Notes: generated by a model from the sequence alone, not told the origin. Counted from the stretch's first letter, positions 1 to 8,814 are shown. The stretch is DNA of 63,169 bases from Anaerolineae bacterium (GCA_013178165.1 JABLXG010000020.1:1-63169); one strand, 5' to 3'. A program made the numbers and translations.

Positions 1-114
1 CAACTGGCGCTCAACATTATCAAAAAGGACTCTTCCAAGGGAAGTATCCGCACCAAACGCTTCAAGGCCGGCCTTGATATCACCTTCCTTGAACGGTTAC
101 TGGAACAAATTTGA
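1..114 (+). mobile_element. ISAs1-family transposase, C-terminal end (partial)
   Basis: Frame 1 is open from the first base and gives 37 codons ending in TGA at 112-114. The tail reads QLALNIIKKDSS then GSIRTKRFKAG and ends in LLEQI, which is typical of the C-terminus of ISAs1-family DDE transposases (known family pattern: LALN, basic stretch, KRxKAGxD). The stop codon lies inside a terminal repeat (110-128). The rest of the gene is off the window. The window's right end starts another ISAs1-type transposase in the same orientation. I recognise the family by eye; a search against ISfinder would confirm it. Confidence 0.8.
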
Positions 115-128
115 TGCAATCGCCCTGG
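110..128 (+). repeat. Right terminal inverted repeat (IRR) of the left IS copy
   Basis: Read on the minus strand this is CCAGGGCGATTGCATCAAA. It matches 63043-63061 (CCAGGGCAATCGCATCAAA) at 17 of 19 positions, in the inverted sense expected for the two ends of one element. The transposase stop codon overlaps it. The 8 bases outside it (129-136) do not equal the 8 bases outside the right-hand copy (63035-63042), so the two ends are not simply the two sides of one insertion. Confidence 0.75.
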
Positions 129-204
129 CGCAGGCACGCGATCGGGCCGTTCTGTCTGCCGAGCGCCGCCTGCTGCCGCCAGAGTCTGAACGCTGCCGGG
201 AGGC

Positions 205-256
205 AGCGCCCGGCGGCCTCCCGGTCTCCCGGCCTCTCCACCTCCCGGCCTCCCTG
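205..256. repeat. CCCGG/CCTCC-rich interspersed intergenic repeat (copy R1)
   Basis: A low-complexity tract built from units such as CCTCCCGGTCTCCCGG and CCACCTCCCGGCCTCC. Related tracts occur at 19283-19400, 23262-23312, 38835-38872 and 48061-48150. It sits between the left IS remnant and the LacI gene. No coding frame here is convincing, and its function is unknown. Confidence 0.55.
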
Positions 257-279
257 AAGATATCCTCAAGAAACCCTGC

Positions 280-327
280 TTGACAGGCCGGGCAATCTAT
301 ACTACCTTTGATATGGTAAAACGTTAC
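280..327 (+). promoter_or_regulatory. Possible promoter and LacI-type operator upstream of the lacI-family gene
   Basis: TTGACA lies at 280-285, and GGTAAAACGTTAC at 315-327 resembles the imperfect CG-centred palindromes bound by LacI/GalR proteins. No well-spaced -10 box is obvious. The site is about 65 bases before the regulator's GTG start, so autoregulation is plausible. This is a weak call from sequence appearance only. Confidence 0.35.
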
Positions 328-391
328 AGCAGAAACGAAACAGTGTGTTGTGTGGGCGTTTTGCCGATCCAGACCGGGCAAAGGGTGACGG

Positions 392-1417
392 GTGACCCAC
401 AAGCGCCGATCTACGCTTAGGGATGTGGCTCGCCAGGCGGGAGTTTCGGTCACCACGGCTTCGCAGGTGGTGAACGGGCGCTCCGGCGGCAATATTCGTA
501 TCAGCGACACCACCCGCCAGCGCGTCTGGGAGGCCGTCCGGGCGCTGGGGTACACCCCCAATGCCAGTGCGCGTAGCCTGCGCACCCGCAAGACCAACCT
601 GCTGGCCGTGCTCGTGCCAGACATTGCCAATTCATTCTACCCCCAGTTGATCCGCGGTGTGCAGCAGGTCGCCTCAGCAGAGGGCTACGATCTGCTGGTG
701 TATGACGCCGACGACCACCCCCAGCGGGAAAAGGCTTTTATTGAAGCCATCCTGCGGCGACAGGTCGACGGCGTGATCATGGTGCCGTTCTTTTTGCAGG
801 ATGAAGACCTGGAGCGCATCACGCGGGCGAATATTGCGGTTGCGGTGATGTCCGGAGCGCCATCGCTGATCCCCGGCATCGATGTGCTCAAGGTTGATGA
901 TACGGCTGCCTTAAGCGGCATGATCAACCACCTGATCGCCAAAGGCCACCGCCGCATCGCTCATCTGAGTGGCACCCTGAACACCATTGCCGGGCGGGGG
1001 CGCTTCAAGGGCTATCGCCGGGCGCTGGAGGAGGCCGGCATCCCCTATGACCAGCGGCTGGTGGGCATCGGCAACTTCCGGGCGGATTGCGTGCCAGGGT
1101 TGATCGAGCGACTCTTCGCGCCCGACCACCCCGCGCCAACAGCGATCTTCGCCGCCAACGATGTGATGGCCATCGCTGCGATCTACGCCCTCAAACGCCG
1201 GGGGCTGCGCGTACCGGAAGATGTGGCTGTTTGCGGTTATGACAACATTCCTGAAGCTGCAACCATGATTCCGGCGCTGACGACCATCGACCAGAACATG
1301 CAGCAGGAGGGCCGGATGCTGGCCCAGTTGCTGGTGGAGCGCCTGGCCAGCACGACCAGGCTGCCAGAGCGCGCCGTTCCTTTTGAGTTTCGCCTGGTGA
1401 TCCGGGAGAGCACCTAG
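392..1417 (+). CDS. LacI/GalR-family transcriptional regulator
   Basis: A 341-residue protein of normal family length. Residues 8-30 form the LacI helix-turn-helix and hinge (TLRDVARQAGVSVTTASQVV), followed by a hinge helix (NASARSLRT) and a periplasmic-binding-protein-like effector domain (LLAVLVPDIANSFYP through CGYDNIPEAATMIPALTTI). The start is GTG. It lies 12 bases before the first ADP-ribosylglycohydrolase gene and is probably the local sugar-responsive repressor of the following ABC importer operon. The ligand cannot be read from the sequence. The family and regulatory role are secure; the target operon is inferred from adjacency. Confidence 0.93.
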   Translation: MTHKRRSTLRDVARQAGVSVTTASQVVNGRSGGNIRISDTTRQRVWEAVRALGYTPNASARSLRTRKTNLLAVLVPDIANSFYPQLIRGVQQVASAEGYDLLVYDADDHPQREKAFIEAILRRQVDGVIMVPFFLQDEDLERITRANIAVAVMSGAPSLIPGIDVLKVDDTAALSGMINHLIAKGHRRIAHLSGTLNTIAGRGRFKGYRRALEEAGIPYDQRLVGIGNFRADCVPGLIERLFAPDHPAPTAIFAANDVMAIAAIYALKRRGLRVPEDVAVCGYDNIPEAATMIPALTTIDQNMQQEGRMLAQLLVERLASTTRLPERAVPFEFRLVIREST

Positions 1418-1429
1418 AAAGGCAAGGGC

Positions 1430-3604
1430 ATGTCGCTACCTCACGATTACGCGGAGCGGGTTTATGCGGGGGTGCTGGGCAAGCTGATCGGGGTGTACCT
1501 TGGTCGGCCCTTCGAAGGCTGGTCCTACCAGCGGATTATGGCCGAACTGGGGCTGATCACCTACTACGTCCACGAAAAGCGCGGACTGCCGCTGATCGTC
1601 ACCGACGATGACATCTCCGGGACGTTCACGTTCCTGCGGGCGCTGCCGGATTACGGCAACAGCCTGTCCCTGACCCCGGCGCAGATCGGGCAAACGTGGC
1701 TGAACTACCTGATCGAAAAGCGCACCATCCTCTGGTGGGGCGGCGTCGGCAACTCAACCGAGCATACCGCCTACCAGCGGCTCAAGAGCGGCCTCAAGGC
1801 CCCGGCCAGTGGCTCGATCGCCACCAACGGCCACACCGTAGCGGAGCAAATCGGGGCGCAGATATTCATCGACGGCTGGGCGATGGTTGCACCTGGCGAC
1901 CCCGAACTGGCCGCTGACCTGGCCCGGCGGGCGGCCAGCGTCAGCCACGACGGTGAGGCGGTCTACGGGGCACAGGTGATCGCCGCCATGGAAGCCCAGG
2001 CGTTTGTGGAATCCGACCTGAACCGATTGCTGGATACGGCCACCGGGTTGATCCCCGCCGATTCGACGATCTACCGCGTGATCGCCGACCTGCGCGAACT
2101 GCGTGGCAAAGAGACGGACTGGATGCGGGCACGGGAATGGCTGGAAGAACACTACGGCTACCAGCATTACCAGGGCGTCTGCCACATGGTGCCCAACCAC
2201 GGCCTGATTGTGCTCAGCCTGCTCTATGGTGACGACGACTTCCAGAAAACGCTGATGATCGTCAACACTTCCGGCTGGGACACGGATTGCAACTCCGGCA
2301 ATGTCGGCTGCCTGATGGGCATCAAGAACGGGCTGGCCGGGATTGACGCCGGGCCGGACTGGCGTTCGCCGGTGGCCGATCGGCTATACATCCCCACCGC
2401 CGATGGCGGGCGGGCGATCACCGATGCGGTGCGCGTCAGTTACGACATCATCAACATCGGGCGGGCGCTGCAGGGGCAACCGCCGCTGGCGCCCAAAGGC
2501 GGCGCACGCTACCACTTTGAGCTTCCCGGCGCGGTGCAGGGCTTCCAGCCGGAACCCAGCGTGGAAGTCAATGGCACCACGAGCATCGAAAACGTCGCCG
2601 GGCACAGCGCCCTCGGCGAGCGCAGCCTGGCGATTCGCTACCAGCGGCTGGCGCCGGGGCGGGTATCGCGGGTCAGGACGCACACCTTCATCCCGGCGGA
2701 TACCGGCGACCTGGGGCATTACGCCCTGCTGGCCTCGCCCTCGCTGTATCCGGGGCAGACGGTGACCGCTGCCGTCCAGGCCGACCCGACCAACGCCGAG
2801 CCAGTTCAGGCGCGGCTGTACATCCGCGTCTACGAGGCGGCTGGCACAGCGCACTTCTCAGTTGGACCGGAGGCGCTCAAGGCGATGGAGCAGGCCGTTG
2901 ACGCCCTGGTGCCGATCTACGGTCCGGCGGTGACGCTGGCGCCGGGGGCGCGGCAGGACTTCACCTGGACCGTACCGGAGACAGAAGGCCGCCCGATCGC
3001 CGAGATCGGGCTGGAGATCGCGCCGGTAGAGGGCTATGTCCCCGCTGGCAGCGTGTACCTGGATTACCTGACCTGGGGCGGCGCCCCCAACGTCCGGCTG
3101 GGCAAGCCGGCCAAATTCGGCAAGATGTGGTCGCTGGCCTGGACAAACGGCGTCGATGACTGGTGGCCGTGGTGGCCGCTTGGCCTGCGACTGATGCACA
3201 ACGAAGGCACCGGGTTGCTGATCCAGGGCACGCGGGAATGGACGGACTACCAGGTTTCGACCCGCCTGACGCCGCACCTGTGCGCTTCGGCGGGGATTGC
3301 GGCGCGGGTGCAGGGGATGCGGCGCTATTACGCTCTGCTGTTGCGCCCCGGCAACCGCGCCTGCCTGGTCAAGGCGCTGGATGGCGAGCGTATCCTGGCC
3401 GAGAAGGAGTTTGCCTGGGCATTTGATGAGAGCCATGACCTCCGGCTGGCGGTGGAAGGCCAGCGCATCAGAGGGTGGGTTGATGGCACGCTGCTGTTTG
3501 ACGTACAGGATACGGAGCGGCCGCTGGAAGGCGGCGCAGTGGCCATCGTCCTGGAAGAAGGTACGCTGGAGTGCGGCGATGTGTTCGTCCGCCCGGTAAC
3601 CTGA
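1430..3604 (+). CDS. ADP-ribosylglycohydrolase-fold protein with C-terminal LamG-like module
   Basis: A 724-residue protein. Residues 1-330 match the DraG/ADP-ribosylglycohydrolase (ADPRH) fold: an N-terminal GVLGKLIGVYLG, the metal-binding acidic triad in VTDDDISGTF, the SVSHDGEAVYGAQ helix and the second metal motif GWDTDCNSGNVGCLMG. The catalytic aspartates appear intact. The remaining ~390 residues are not part of that enzyme; the last ~150 look like a concanavalin/LamG-like glycan-binding domain (REWTDYQVSTRL, YYALLLRP, LEEGTLECGDVFV). There is no signal peptide, so it is probably cytoplasmic. It is cotranscribed between lacI and an ABC sugar-binding protein, which suggests action on an imported glycoside rather than on ADP-ribosylated protein. 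Substrate unknown. Confidence 0.85.
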   Translation: MSLPHDYAERVYAGVLGKLIGVYLGRPFEGWSYQRIMAELGLITYYVHEKRGLPLIVTDDDISGTFTFLRALPDYGNSLSLTPAQIGQTWLNYLIEKRTILWWGGVGNSTEHTAYQRLKSGLKAPASGSIATNGHTVAEQIGAQIFIDGWAMVAPGDPELAADLARRAASVSHDGEAVYGAQVIAAMEAQAFVESDLNRLLDTATGLIPADSTIYRVIADLRELRGKETDWMRAREWLEEHYGYQHYQGVCHMVPNHGLIVLSLLYGDDDFQKTLMIVNTSGWDTDCNSGNVGCLMGIKNGLAGIDAGPDWRSPVADRLYIPTADGGRAITDAVRVSYDIINIGRALQGQPPLAPKGGARYHFELPGAVQGFQPEPSVEVNGTTSIENVAGHSALGERSLAIRYQRLAPGRVSRVRTHTFIPADTGDLGHYALLASPSLYPGQTVTAAVQADPTNAEPVQARLYIRVYEAAGTAHFSVGPEALKAMEQAVDALVPIYGPAVTLAPGARQDFTWTVPETEGRPIAEIGLEIAPVEGYVPAGSVYLDYLTWGGAPNVRLGKPAKFGKMWSLAWTNGVDDWWPWWPLGLRLMHNEGTGLLIQGTREWTDYQVSTRLTPHLCASAGIAARVQGMRRYYALLLRPGNRACLVKALDGERILAEKEFAWAFDESHDLRLAVEGQRIRGWVDGTLLFDVQDTERPLEGGAVAIVLEEGTLECGDVFVRPVT

Positions 3605-3730
3605 TCACGCCATCATCAATGCGGGGCGATAGTTGAGGAAGGAGGTGCCCGCCAGGTCAGAGTTATCCGATGCAATGAAAACTGATTGTCACGACAAGTG
3701 CTGATTACTCAAGTGAGGAGGGAGATTGCC

Positions 3731-5071
3731 GTGAAAGCACGCGCTCTGTCTATTCTGCTCATCATTGCCCTGTTCCTGATGGTCACGCCGATTGTCAGCG
3801 CCCAGGGTGACGAAATCGCCATCACCTGGTGGACCGAGCCGAACTCCGTGCCCACCAACATTCAGGAACTGTTCATCGACCCCTGGAATGAGGCACACCC
3901 CGGTTATCGGCTGGAAATCACCGAGCATGAGGACCTCAACAACGTCCTGCGTACGGCCATCACCGCTGGCGAAGCACCGGACATCATTCAGTCGCCCGGC
4001 GCCTCCTTCATCGCCGAATTCGTGGAAGCCGGCCTGGTGCAGCCGCTGGATGACTATGCCGCGCAGTGGGGCTGGCAAGATCGTCTGCTCCCCTGGGCCT
4101 TCGAGTCCGGGTTCATCGGTGGGACACTATACAGTGTTCCACTGACCTACGAGAGCATGATCTTGATGTACAACAAGACTCTGTTTGAGGAGAAGGGGTG
4201 GACCCCGCCCACCAACCTCGAGGAGTTCGAAGCGCTGGCCGAGGCTGCCGTTGCCGAGGGCATCTATCCCCTGATCTACGGCAATGTTGGCTGGCAGCCC
4301 ACCAATGAGCACCTCGTGGGCATCTACCTCAACAATGTGGCCGGGCCGGAGAATGTCTACAAGGCCCTGATCGGCGAGAAGCCGTGGACGGATCCGGAGT
4401 TCGTGGAGGCGATGGAACTGCTGCGGACCCACATCGCCGACAAGGGCTGGTTCAGCGGCGGCCTGGAAAACTACTTCGCCATCGGCTGGGATGATTACTG
4501 GCCAACACTCTCCACCGGCGAAGCGGCCATGATGATGATCGGCACCTGGGGCTTCTGGGGCGTGGGCGCTTTTGAAGAGGCCGGAACGGAATGGGACTGG
4601 GCGCCGCTGCCCGTCTTCAATGAGCGCGCTGGCGAGTACAACTACGAACTGGCGACCGGCTCCACGCTGTCGATCAACGCTGCTTCGAAGCATCCTGAGG
4701 TGGCGGCGGAAGTGATCGACTTCCTGCTGAGCGATCCGGACCGCGTCCTGGACATGTCGGCCACCCAGAGCTTCGGCGAGTGGATGGTGCCGGTGCGCAT
4801 CACCCCTGAGGACTTCCCGGAGGGGGTGGACGAGCGCTTTGTTCGCTTCTTCTCTGACTTTGCCAAGGTCACCGGCGAAGGCCGGATCGGTTACACCACC
4901 TGGACGTTCTGGCCGGCTGGTCCGAATGTCCAGCTGTGGGAGGAAATCGAGCTGGTCTGGTACGGCGAACTGAGCGTCGAAGACTATCTGGCCAACCATC
5001 AGGCGGCCTGGGATGAAGCGCGGGCGTCAGGCGCCGTGCTGAACGTCCCGGCGCCGGGTGTCAGCGAATAA
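3731..5071 (+). CDS. ABC sugar transporter, extracellular solute-binding protein (family 1)
   Basis: A 446-residue protein. I chose the GTG at 3731 because AGGAGGGAG precedes it by about 7 bases and the protein then begins with a clean signal peptide (MKARALSILLIIALFLMV..VSAQ); the longer frame from 3686 has no such site. The mature protein is a cluster B/D sugar-binding protein: ITWWTEPN, APDIIQSPGASFIAEFVEAGLVQPLDD, the hinge segment YESMILMYNKTLFEEKGWTPP, and GEAAMMMIGTWGFWG. It delivers substrate to the two permeases downstream. No lipobox Cys is seen. The acid- and Trp-rich sequence suits a carbohydrate ligand, but the specific sugar is not readable. Confidence 0.92.
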   Translation: MKARALSILLIIALFLMVTPIVSAQGDEIAITWWTEPNSVPTNIQELFIDPWNEAHPGYRLEITEHEDLNNVLRTAITAGEAPDIIQSPGASFIAEFVEAGLVQPLDDYAAQWGWQDRLLPWAFESGFIGGTLYSVPLTYESMILMYNKTLFEEKGWTPPTNLEEFEALAEAAVAEGIYPLIYGNVGWQPTNEHLVGIYLNNVAGPENVYKALIGEKPWTDPEFVEAMELLRTHIADKGWFSGGLENYFAIGWDDYWPTLSTGEAAMMMIGTWGFWGVGAFEEAGTEWDWAPLPVFNERAGEYNYELATGSTLSINAASKHPEVAAEVIDFLLSDPDRVLDMSATQSFGEWMVPVRITPEDFPEGVDERFVRFFSDFAKVTGEGRIGYTTWTFWPAGPNVQLWEEIELVWYGELSVEDYLANHQAAWDEARASGAVLNVPAPGVSE

Positions 5072-5090
5072 GCAGGGCGATAATCGCCAC

Positions 5091-5114
5091 GGGGGCGGTG
5101 ACGTCACCGCCCCC
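5091..5114 (+). promoter_or_regulatory. Perfect intercistronic palindrome after the binding-protein gene
   Basis: A 24-base perfect inverted repeat (GGGGGCGGTGAC and its complement) starts 20 bases after the binding-protein stop and ends 59 bases before the permease start. In other sugar operons such hairpins protect the 3' end of the binding-protein mRNA and reduce downstream transcription, which makes binding protein in excess of permease. No U-run follows, so partial attenuation or mRNA stabilisation is more likely than full termination. Confidence 0.6.
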
Positions 5115-5173
5115 TCTCCTGTTCCCGGCGAGTATTTCACCGATTACTTGAACACAGGTCTGGAGAAGGCAGT

Positions 5174-6082
5174 ATGGCAGCCACATCGCTTCATCGTGAA
5201 GCCCGCCAGGCCCGGCGACGGCAGCAGATCAGCGGCTGGCTATTCGTCGTGCCGGTACTGTTGCTCAACCTGATCGTCGTGGTCATCCCTTCGATTGCCG
5301 GTCTGGGGATGGCCTTCACGGACTGGTCGGGCGTGGGCAGCATGAATTTTGTGGGTCTGGCTAACTTTAGGCAGTTGCTCCAGGATCAGGTCTTCTTCAA
5401 GGCTTTGATCCACAACCTGATGTGGACGGTATTCTTTCTCACCATACCGGTAGCGCTGGGCTTGCTGGGAGCGTATCTGCTTTCCGGCGTCAAACGCGGG
5501 CAGATGTTCTTCCGGGTGGCCTACTTCATCCCGTATGTGATCGCGGCGGTGGTCAATGCGCAGCTGTGGCGCTTCCTGCTCAATCCGCGCATCGGCATCG
5601 GCCCGGCGCTGGCCAAGTGCTGCGGGATAACCTTCCTGGATGTGGCGATCTTCGGCTCCCGCGATCTGGCCCTGTTCGGCGTCGCCTTTGTCGACATGTG
5701 GCACTTCTGGGGGTTCCTGCTGGTGCTGTACCTGGCCGCCATGTCTGCCGTGGACGTGGAGCTGTACGAAGTGGCCCGCCTGGACGGGGCTAACCGTCTG
5801 CAGCAGTTCCGCTTTGTGACTCTGCCCAGTATCCGCCCGACGCTGGTCTTCACCATCCTGATGATCACGATCTGGTCCGGGCTGGTCTTTGACTACGTGT
5901 ACATCATCACCGGCGGCGGACCAGCCAACGCCTCCGAAGTGATGGGGACTTACCTGTACACCAGCGCCTTTGAGCGCTTCAAGTCTGGCTACGCGGCGGC
6001 GGTAGGCGTATTCATGACGCTGTGGGTGGCCATCGCCACCGGCGGCTTTGTGCTGCTGCGCAAACTGGGATGGGAGATCTAG
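5174..6082 (+). CDS. ABC sugar transporter permease (MalF/UgpA type)
   Basis: A 302-residue integral membrane protein with six predicted membrane segments (VVPVLLLNLIVVVIPSIAG is the first). It carries the conserved EAA-loop region that contacts the ATPase (ELYEVARLDGANRLQQFRFVTLPSIRPTL). The start follows GGAGAAGGC. It pairs with the MalG-type permease 2 bases downstream. No ATPase gene is in the operon; such importers commonly share a multi-operon MsmK/UgpC-type ATPase encoded elsewhere (known pattern; here inferred). Confidence 0.93.
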   Translation: MAATSLHREARQARRRQQISGWLFVVPVLLLNLIVVVIPSIAGLGMAFTDWSGVGSMNFVGLANFRQLLQDQVFFKALIHNLMWTVFFLTIPVALGLLGAYLLSGVKRGQMFFRVAYFIPYVIAAVVNAQLWRFLLNPRIGIGPALAKCCGITFLDVAIFGSRDLALFGVAFVDMWHFWGFLLVLYLAAMSAVDVELYEVARLDGANRLQQFRFVTLPSIRPTLVFTILMITIWSGLVFDYVYIITGGGPANASEVMGTYLYTSAFERFKSGYAAAVGVFMTLWVAIATGGFVLLRKLGWEI

Positions 6083-6084
6083 CC

Positions 6085-6918
6085 ATGTTCCGGACCAGAA
6101 GAACAGTCTCCACACTACCTAACTATGTCATTTTGACGCTGCTGGCGATCTTCGCCCTTGTCCCGATCCTGTTGCTGTTCCTCAATTCGCTCAAGAGCAC
6201 CGCCGAGATCAACCTCAGCCCGTTCACGCTGCCCCAGGAACCGCTGTGGGACAACTTTACGACAGCCTGGCGGGAAGGTAACTATGCCAACACGATCAAG
6301 AACAGCGCGATCCTGACCGGCTTTACCGTGGCCGGGGTGATCGTGCTGGCGGGGATGGCGGCTTACGCGCTGGCCCGGCTGGACCTCAGGGGCGGCAATG
6401 TCATTTCCTTCTATTTCCTGATCGGTACCGGGGTACCCGCGCAGTTGTTCATCATCCCGCTGTTTTACATCTGGAAGCAACTGGGGCTGATCAACTCGCA
6501 CGCCGGCCTGATCATCATCTATATCGCCCTGCAATCACCCTTTGCCACGTACCTGTTGCGGTCGTACATGGTGGCCCTGCCCCAGGACTTCATTGACGCG
6601 GCGCGTATTGATGGCGCTTCCAACATCCAGGTGCTGCGGGAGATCATCCTGCCACTATCCTGGCCTGGCTTTTTGACGGCGGCGCTGGTGGTCGGGCTGT
6701 TCACCTGGAACGAATTTCTGTTCGCTGTCACCTTCCTGCCTGGCACCGACCTGAAGCCGATCTCGACCAGCCTGTACGCCTTCCAGCAGCGTTATGGCCG
6801 CGACTGGGGGCTGACCAACGCCGGATCGGTGATCATGATCGTGCCGGTGTTGATCCTGTTCCTGCTGCTGCAGCGCAATTTCATCGAGGGTCTGACCCAG
6901 GGCGGCCTGAAGGCATGA
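6085..6918 (+). CDS. ABC sugar transporter permease (MalG/UgpE type)
   Basis: A 277-residue membrane protein. The ATG at 6085, just after the upstream stop, is preferred over in-frame starts that overlap the previous gene, because the protein then begins with a short basic cytoplasmic tail and a membrane helix (NYVILTLLAIFALVPILLLF). The EAA motif is present (DFIDAARIDGASNIQVLREIILPLSWPGF). The C-terminal NFIEGLTQGGLKA is typical of UgpE/MalG proteins. Its stop overlaps the next gene's ATG (ATGA), indicating translational coupling to the second ADP-ribosylglycohydrolase-like gene. Confidence 0.93.
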   Translation: MFRTRRTVSTLPNYVILTLLAIFALVPILLLFLNSLKSTAEINLSPFTLPQEPLWDNFTTAWREGNYANTIKNSAILTGFTVAGVIVLAGMAAYALARLDLRGGNVISFYFLIGTGVPAQLFIIPLFYIWKQLGLINSHAGLIIIYIALQSPFATYLLRSYMVALPQDFIDAARIDGASNIQVLREIILPLSWPGFLTAALVVGLFTWNEFLFAVTFLPGTDLKPISTSLYAFQQRYGRDWGLTNAGSVIMIVPVLILFLLLQRNFIEGLTQGGLKA

Positions 6919-8786
6919 AGGAGTTCATGATGACGACTTCCCGACACGCCTGGTTATTGAGGCGGTGGGGTGTGGTGGCGGTTACCTGTATCGGCGTGCT
7001 GATCGTGTTCAGCCTGTTCACCCGCGCGATCGGCTGGATGTCTCTGTGCGACGGCGGGCTGGCCCTGACCGGGGCGGCTCAGCCGGTCGCTGCCCAGGCA
7101 GAATCCCGGCAGATCAACCGGGCGGACTACGCCGACCACTTGCGGGCGATGTGGCTGGGCGAAACCATCGCCAACTGGACCGGCCTGACCACCGAAGCCG
7201 TCAAGACCGGGCCGCCGTTTTACACCGACGCCGACTGGGGTCTTGACCAGGGGATCGACTGGAAGCCCAACGACGTGATTGACTTCGTGTTTCAGGACCC
7301 CTGGCTGGCGGATGACGACACCGATATTGAATACGTCTACCTGCACCTGCTCGCCCGGCATGGCACGAACCTGCTCACACCGGCGCAGATCGTCGAAGGA
7401 TGGCAGCAGCACATCAACGACTGGATCTGGGTTTCTAACCGGCAGGCCCGCGATCTGATGGAGCGGGGCGTGCTGCCACCCGTGACAGGGATGCGGTCGG
7501 TCAACCCGGAGAGCCTGCAGATTGACGCGCAACTGACCACGGAAATCTTTGGGGCGCTGGCCCCGGGCATGCCCGATCAGGCGCTCCGGCTGGCTAACCT
7601 GCCGATCCTGACTACAGCAAGCGGGTACGCCGCCCATGCCGCGCAGTTCCATGTGGCGCTCTATGCGCTGGCCGCGCAGGTCGACCGCTCCCTCCCGCCG
7701 CGCGAGCAGATCATCTGGCTGGTCAGGGCAGCGCGGGAATACCTCCCAGATACGTCAAAAGCCGCTGAGGTGATCGACTTTGTGCTGGCCGACTATCTGG
7801 ACAACCCTGACCGGGACAACTGGGAACGCACCCGCGACCGGATTTGCGAACACTTCCAGCTAAATGCTGATGAAAACGGTTATGTCTACCGGGGCTGGAC
7901 GGAATCTTCCGTGAATCTGGCGACGGGGGTGATGGCCCTGCTCTATGGCGAGGGCGACTTCAGGCGCACTATTCAGATCGGAACGCTCGCCGGCTGGGAT
8001 TCGGACAACGGCACGGCCACCATGGGCGGGCTGCTGGGCCTGTTGCTGGGCTATGACGCGCTGCTTGAACAGTTCCCCGGTGTGGCGATTGCTGACCGGT
8101 ATCAGATCAGCCGCACGCGGGAGAATCTGCCGGACTACCTGCCGGATGACCGGCAGGCCGAAGACACGTTCACCCTGATGGCGGAACGGATGCTCCCGAT
8201 CATCGAGCAGACTATCCTTGAAGCGGGGGGAAGCGTAGCAGGCGAGGTGTGGACTCTGCCGCCCGCGCCAGACGGCCCGCCGCTGAGCCATAACCCGCTG
8301 GAGCAGCTCTGGCAACGCAGCGCCAACAACCGCGTCCGCCAGCACGGAGGAACCGTGGAAGCCCGCGTAGAAGGCGAACCTTCCCAGGCCACCAGCCGGG
8401 CGATCGCGGACGGGGTGGAGCACGACTTTAGCGGGGTTGAGCCGCGCCCGCCAGCGCGGGTGTACCGGGGCAAAGCCCGCGACGGGGCGATCACGCTATC
8501 GGTAGTCTATGATCGCCCGGTTGAAGCGAGCGTCATCCGCTTCATCGAAGGCGATCCCGGCGTGTTCACCGCCTTCCAGCTGGAATGCCTGGTTGACGGC
8601 GAGTGGGTTGCCGCGCCGGAGGGCACAACGCTGATCGGCGCGCCCGATCCACAGGTGCCTTACCAGCTCTTTGATTTCGCGCTGCCAGCGCCGATCGAAC
8701 TGACCGGCGTCCGCCTGACCGGGACGGTTGAGGTGGGGCCGCTGGATGACGTGAAGGTGGTAGAACTGGATGTGCTGGCGGAGTGA
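6915..8786 (+). CDS. Exported ADP-ribosylglycohydrolase-fold protein with C-terminal beta-rich domain
   Basis: A 623-residue protein translationally coupled (ATGA) to the permease. An N-terminal hydrophobic segment (WGVVAVTCIGVLIVFSLF) followed by AQPVAAQAES suggests a signal peptide or anchor, so the enzyme probably acts outside the membrane. The body matches the ADPRH fold: YADHLRAMWLGETIANWTG, the acidic DDDTDIEYVY, and GWDSDNGTATMGGLLGLLLG. The last ~140 residues (GVEHDFSGVEPRPPARVYRG to LDDVKVVELDVLA) look like a discoidin/F5-8-type glycan-binding module. Similar proteins are often annotated as ADP-ribosylglycohydrolase family. Here the context argues for glycan or glycoside hydrolysis before import. 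Catalytic acids are retained; substrate unknown. Confidence 0.8.
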   Translation: MKEFMMTTSRHAWLLRRWGVVAVTCIGVLIVFSLFTRAIGWMSLCDGGLALTGAAQPVAAQAESRQINRADYADHLRAMWLGETIANWTGLTTEAVKTGPPFYTDADWGLDQGIDWKPNDVIDFVFQDPWLADDDTDIEYVYLHLLARHGTNLLTPAQIVEGWQQHINDWIWVSNRQARDLMERGVLPPVTGMRSVNPESLQIDAQLTTEIFGALAPGMPDQALRLANLPILTTASGYAAHAAQFHVALYALAAQVDRSLPPREQIIWLVRAAREYLPDTSKAAEVIDFVLADYLDNPDRDNWERTRDRICEHFQLNADENGYVYRGWTESSVNLATGVMALLYGEGDFRRTIQIGTLAGWDSDNGTATMGGLLGLLLGYDALLEQFPGVAIADRYQISRTRENLPDYLPDDRQAEDTFTLMAERMLPIIEQTILEAGGSVAGEVWTLPPAPDGPPLSHNPLEQLWQRSANNRVRQHGGTVEARVEGEPSQATSRAIADGVEHDFSGVEPRPPARVYRGKARDGAITLSVVYDRPVEASVIRFIEGDPGVFTAFQLECLVDGEWVAAPEGTTLIGAPDPQVPYQLFDFALPAPIELTGVRLTGTVEVGPLDDVKVVELDVLAE

Positions 8787-8814
8787 TCCGGCCCGTTGTG
8801 GCGGGATCCACCGG

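Noticed and set aside
3686-3730. Longer N-terminus for the sugar-binding protein starting with TTG at 3686
   Set aside because: It would place 15 charged residues before the signal peptide and ignore the AGGAGGGAG site that precedes GTG 3731.
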